The notes under the pieces were generated by a model. It was not told the origin of the DNA. It did not search any database and saw only the letters and a program-made list of their open reading frames with translations. The position numbers were made by a program, and so were the translations under genes. A stretch of 8,476 nt of DNA from CAYUKK01 sp964445305 (lineage in GTDB: Bacteria > Acidobacteriota > Aminicenantia > Aminicenantales > UBA8522), in the NCBI GenBank assembly GCA_964445305.1, contig CAYUKK010000077.1, positions 1 to 8,476 of the forward strand. The letters run 5' to 3'. Positions 5,913-8,476 of this stretch are shown here, piece after piece (the stretch's first letter is position 1; every line of letters starts with the position of its first letter).

Positions 5913-6865
5913 CGCTTCTCCCCATTACCAAACCGAAAATCCGGTTGGCCATGATTGGCATGGTCGAAGGAAACGGTCATCCCTATTCCTGGAGTGCCAT
6001 TTTCAACGGTTATGACCGCGAGGCGATGGCCAAATGTCCCTACCCCGTCATACCCGTCTACTTGGGGAAGCAACCCAAGGAGAGCTTCGGGATCGATGGG
6101 GCAAAAGTTACGCATATCTGGACAGACAACCCGGCGGACGCAGAAAATGTAGCCAGGGCTTCTCTTATCCCTCACATCTTGAGTCGACCTGAGGAAGCCA
6201 TCGGTCAGGTCGACGCAATCATCATTCCAACAGACAAGGGGCATGAGCATGTTGAGCGGGCCCGGCCCTTTATCGAGGCGGGGCTCCCTGTTTTTATCGA
6301 TAAGCCGCTCGTCGATAATGCCGACGATTTGAGGACGTTCAGTCAATGGGTTGACGAAGGTCGTCCCCTCATGTCTTCAAGCTGCATGCGCTACGCGAAA
6401 GAATTCTTGCCCTACCGCGAATCTACCCGTGACCTGGGCGAAATTCGGATGGCCACCATCACGACGCCGAAATCCTGGGAGCGCTACGGGATCCATGCTC
6501 TTGAGGCCGTCTATCCGATCCTCGGACCGGGGTTTGTTTCGGCCCGAAACACGGGGTCCGAGGAAAAAAACATTGTCCATTTCAAGCATCGCTGCGGCGC
6601 TGATGTTCTTGTCGCCGCCATCACGGACCTCTATGGGGCATTCGGCGTTCTGGCGCTTTACGGCACAGCCGGCCATGTCGAAGTCGCCTTTTCCGACACA
6701 TTCTATGCCTTCAGGAAGCAACTTGAAGGTTTCATCCAGTATCTGCGGAGCGGGGTTCCGCCTTTTCCGTTCGCCGAGACCGTCGAACTCATGAAGATGG
6801 TTATTGCGGGCATGCGGAGCCGGGAAGAGAACGGTCGCGAGGTTTCGCTGGCGGAGATTATTTAA
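5909..6865 (+). CDS. Cytoplasmic Gfo/Idh/MocA-like oxidoreductase with atypical N-terminus
   Basis: A 318-residue oxidoreductase distantly related to Gfo/Idh/MocA dehydrogenases. The first Rossmann strand reads IRLAMIGMVEGNGHPYSW (~11-28), where GMVEGNGH replaces the usual GxGxxG loop. The rest follows the family: VDAIIIPTDKGHEHVERARP (~101-120), GLPVFIDKPLVDN (~125-137) with Asp-Lys-Pro for the classical EKP (Lys132 the likely catalytic Lys), SSSCMRYAKEF (~156-166), and YGIHALEAVYPILGPG (~193-208) carrying the probable active-site His196. No signal peptide is present. The ATG at 5909 is preferred to an upstream in-frame TTG at 5873 because it forms an ATGA overlap with the reductase stop and has AAGGA nine bases upstream. 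The aldolase gene follows after 10 bases. Likely role: NAD(P)-linked oxidation or reduction of a sugar or sugar acid. The family call is good; the function is unknown. Confidence 0.85.
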   Translation: MTLLPITKPKIRLAMIGMVEGNGHPYSWSAIFNGYDREAMAKCPYPVIPVYLGKQPKESFGIDGAKVTHIWTDNPADAENVARASLIPHILSRPEEAIGQVDAIIIPTDKGHEHVERARPFIEAGLPVFIDKPLVDNADDLRTFSQWVDEGRPLMSSSCMRYAKEFLPYRESTRDLGEIRMATITTPKSWERYGIHALEAVYPILGPGFVSARNTGSEEKNIVHFKHRCGADVLVAAITDLYGAFGVLALYGTAGHVEVAFSDTFYAFRKQLEGFIQYLRSGVPPFPFAETVELMKMVIAGMRSREENGREVSLAEII

Positions 6866-6875
6866 GGAGTTGACC

Positions 6876-7685
6876 ATGAGGCGAAGTCGCGTACTCGAAA
6901 AACTGAGGACGGGAGGGGCGGTAAGCTGTATCAAGCTGAACCTGGACAATGCGCGAGTCGCCGAGCTGGCGGCCATGTCGGGAGTGGACTGCCTCTGGCT
7001 CGACCTGGAGCACGGCGCTTCTGACTGGTCGGTCCTGGAAGCTCAGATTTATGCGGCGAAAGCTTATGACGTTGACGTCTTGGTGCGGACGGCCCGGGGG
7101 AGCTACTCCGACTATATCCGGCCGCTCGAGCTCGACGCCTCCGGAATCATGGTGCCCCACATCATGAGCCTGGATGACGCCCAGAGCGTTATCCGCATGA
7201 CCCGCTTCCATCCCCTGGGCAGAAGGCCGCTCGACGGCGGGAATGCCGACGGTGCCTATGCCCAGACGGCGCTTGATGAGTATATCCGTCGGTCGAATGA
7301 GCAAAGGTTCATTATTTTTCAAATTGAAGACCCGGAACCCCTGGCCGAGCTTGATGCCATCGCCGCTCTGCCCGGTCTCGACATCCTCTTTTTCGGTCCC
7401 GGCGATTTTAGCCACGGGCTGGGGGCGACAGGTGACTTCAAGCACCTGCGGCTCATCGAAGCGAGAAAGCGGGTGGCCGAGGCCTCCCTGGCCCACGGAA
7501 AATTCGCCGGAACAACAGGCACACTCAGGAGTATCCCGGAATTCCTAAAGATGGGGTATCGGTTCTTCGCCATCGGCGCCGATGTCCTTGGTCTGGGTGA
7601 GTATTTTGGCCGGGTCGCGGCTGAGTTTGCCCGGATCGCTTCGGATACGGGGAAGGTTGGCCCGGATGGAATAAGAACGGGCTGA
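6876..7685 (+). CDS. HpcH/HpaI family class II (metal-dependent) aldolase
   Basis: A 269-residue enzyme of the HpcH/HpaI aldolase family, cytosolic (beta/alpha)8 barrels that use a divalent metal to cleave or form 2-keto-3-deoxy sugar acids and related compounds, giving pyruvate (or a hydroxypyruvate-like ketoacid) plus an aldehyde. All canonical positions are retained at nearly HpaI numbering: His46 (LWLDLEHG), Arg71 (VLVRTARG), Glu151 (FQIEDPEP) and Asp177 (FFGPGDFS), the last two being the metal ligands. LDASGIMVPHI (~86-96) is the phosphate/carboxylate-loop region. The segment after it, GRRPLDGGNADGAYAQ (~115-130), differs from typical HpaI/GarL loops, so substrate specificity may be unusual. 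The ATG at 6876 follows AAGGAG (6864-6869), which itself overlaps the preceding stop; longer in-frame starts (6804) would run deep into the upstream gene. Embedded between dehydrogenases, it is the carbon-carbon bond step of the operon. Confidence 0.92.
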   Translation: MRRSRVLEKLRTGGAVSCIKLNLDNARVAELAAMSGVDCLWLDLEHGASDWSVLEAQIYAAKAYDVDVLVRTARGSYSDYIRPLELDASGIMVPHIMSLDDAQSVIRMTRFHPLGRRPLDGGNADGAYAQTALDEYIRRSNEQRFIIFQIEDPEPLAELDAIAALPGLDILFFGPGDFSHGLGATGDFKHLRLIEARKRVAEASLAHGKFAGTTGTLRSIPEFLKMGYRFFAIGADVLGLGEYFGRVAAEFARIASDTGKVGPDGIRTG

Positions 7686-7703
7686 GGTGAATGGAGAATC
7701 AAG

Positions 7704-8476
7704 ATGAACGTTTGGCAGATGTTCTCCCTCCAGGGAAAGACAGCGCTCGTGACCGGTGGGGCTGGTCTCTATGGTCGCCAGATTGTCGAGGCCCTGGCCG
7801 AAGCCGGCGCTAACACGTTCATGGCCTCACGGAATCTTCAAGGCCTAGAGCTCTTGGCCGCCAAGCTTTTAGAGAAAGGGTTGGGGGTGACGGCTCTTCG
7901 TTTCGACCAGGGAGAGGAGAGGTCGGTCCTTGCCCTCCGCGACGAAATCCTGAAGCGGACGGGCCGGATGGACATCCTGGTCAACAACGCCGTTTTGAGG
8001 CCGATGACCAAGGGTTTTGCTGATGAGGCGTCGACTTTCGCCGAGAGCATGCGCGTCAACGCGACGGGACTTTTCATCGTCACGCGGGCCATGGGTGATG
8101 TTATGGCCGAGCAGGGAAGCGGCTCCATCATCAACATCGGGTCCATTCACGGGATGGTCGGTCCTGACCCCCCTATCTACGAAGGGACCGAGATGCATGC
8201 CTGGTATCCCGATTATTTTTTTCATAAAGGGGGAATGATCAATTTCACGCGCTTTATTGCCAGCTATTACGGCGACCGAGGCGTAAGGTGCAATTGCGTC
8301 AGTCCGGGAGGCTTCTGGACTCCCAAAATGCCTGAAGCGTTCGTTAAGAATTACAGCCGTCGGACGTTTCTTGGACGCCTGGCCAACGATACCGACCTTA
8401 AAGGGGTAATCGTCTTTCTCGCCTCGGATGCCTCGGCCTACGTGACGGGAGCGAATATCCCTGTCGATGGCGGCTA
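7704..8476 (+). CDS. Short-chain dehydrogenase/reductase, 3' end cut by the window
   Basis: A classical-type SDR of which 257 codons are visible. The end IPVDGG is normally within ~5 residues of the SDR C-terminus, so the protein is almost complete. The cofactor loop is LVTGGAGLYGRQ (~15-26), where Leu-Tyr replaces the usual Gly-Ile of TGxxxGIG. VNNAV (~93-97) is the adenine-ring motif, Asn119 in VNATG is the helix alpha4 Asn, and Ser147 (NIGSIHG), Tyr171 and Lys175 (YFFHK, matching YxxxK) complete the catalytic tetrad. The stretch between Ser and Tyr is longer than in most SDRs (GPDPPIYEGTEMHAWYPD, ~153-170), probably shaping a specific substrate lid. The ATG at 7704 follows a GGAGAA-type site, 18 bases after the aldolase stop. 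Likely an NAD(P)-linked dehydrogenase of a sugar, sugar acid or keto acid; SDRs of this look occur in both sugar catabolism and nonulosonic/surface-sugar loci. Confidence 0.9.
   Translation, partial: MNVWQMFSLQGKTALVTGGAGLYGRQIVEALAEAGANTFMASRNLQGLELLAAKLLEKGLGVTALRFDQGEERSVLALRDEILKRTGRMDILVNNAVLRPMTKGFADEASTFAESMRVNATGLFIVTRAMGDVMAEQGSGSIINIGSIHGMVGPDPPIYEGTEMHAWYPDYFFHKGGMINFTRFIASYYGDRGVRCNCVSPGGFWTPKMPEAFVKNYSRRTFLGRLANDTDLKGVIVFLASDASAYVTGANIPVDGG

Overview
The window is a GC-rich bacterial fragment with every recognisable gene on the + strand, in three tightly packed transcription-unit-like blocks. The protein families (a Tat-exported Gfo/Idh/MocA oxidoreductase, a DUF1080 3-keto-glycoside hydrolase/lyase and a ThuA-like protein in a row) are combinations typical of Acidobacteriota/Aminicenantota, Planctomycetota, Verrucomicrobiota and Bacteroidota. 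GC content and general protein style make an Acidobacteriota/Aminicenantota-like organism my best guess, at low confidence. No rRNA, tRNA, IS element, CRISPR array or phage gene was seen.

Block 1 (1-1296): the 3' end of an M20-family amidohydrolase gene overlaps by four bases (GTGA) with an mntP-type manganese exporter gene. A 393-bp non-coding gap follows. It contains an excellent -35 hexamer (TTGACA), a weak -10, and about 112 nt bounded by a perfect 9-bp long-range stem with nested stems inside and a T-rich tract behind it. I read this as a candidate small structured RNA, or possibly the leader of the next operon. I cannot assign it to a known RNA family.

Block 2 (1690-4784): three exported proteins, namely a Tat-signal Gfo/Idh/MocA dehydrogenase, a DUF1080 (3-keto-disaccharide hydrolase family) protein and a ThuA-like protein. 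By family logic they form a cell-envelope oxidoreductive route: a sugar is oxidised to a 3-keto-glycoside, whose glycosidic bond is then cleaved without a classical glycosidase. The substrate is unknown. A probable intrinsic terminator closes the block at 4838-4871.

Block 3 (4992-8476, runs off the window): four cytoplasmic enzymes, in order an aldo/keto reductase, an atypical Gfo/Idh/MocA oxidoreductase, an HpcH/HpaI class II aldolase with its catalytic residues intact, and a short-chain dehydrogenase cut by the window end a few codons before its probable stop. Gaps are -4, 10 and 18 nt, so this looks like one operon. Three NAD(P)-linked oxidoreductases around one pyruvate-type aldolase suggest a pathway that makes or breaks a 2-keto-3-deoxy sugar acid. 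Both a catabolic (non-phosphorylative sugar acid) and a biosynthetic (ulosonic-acid or surface-glycan sugar) reading fit; genes beyond the right edge would decide. A TATAAT ending only 11 bases before the first start codon hints at a very short leader.
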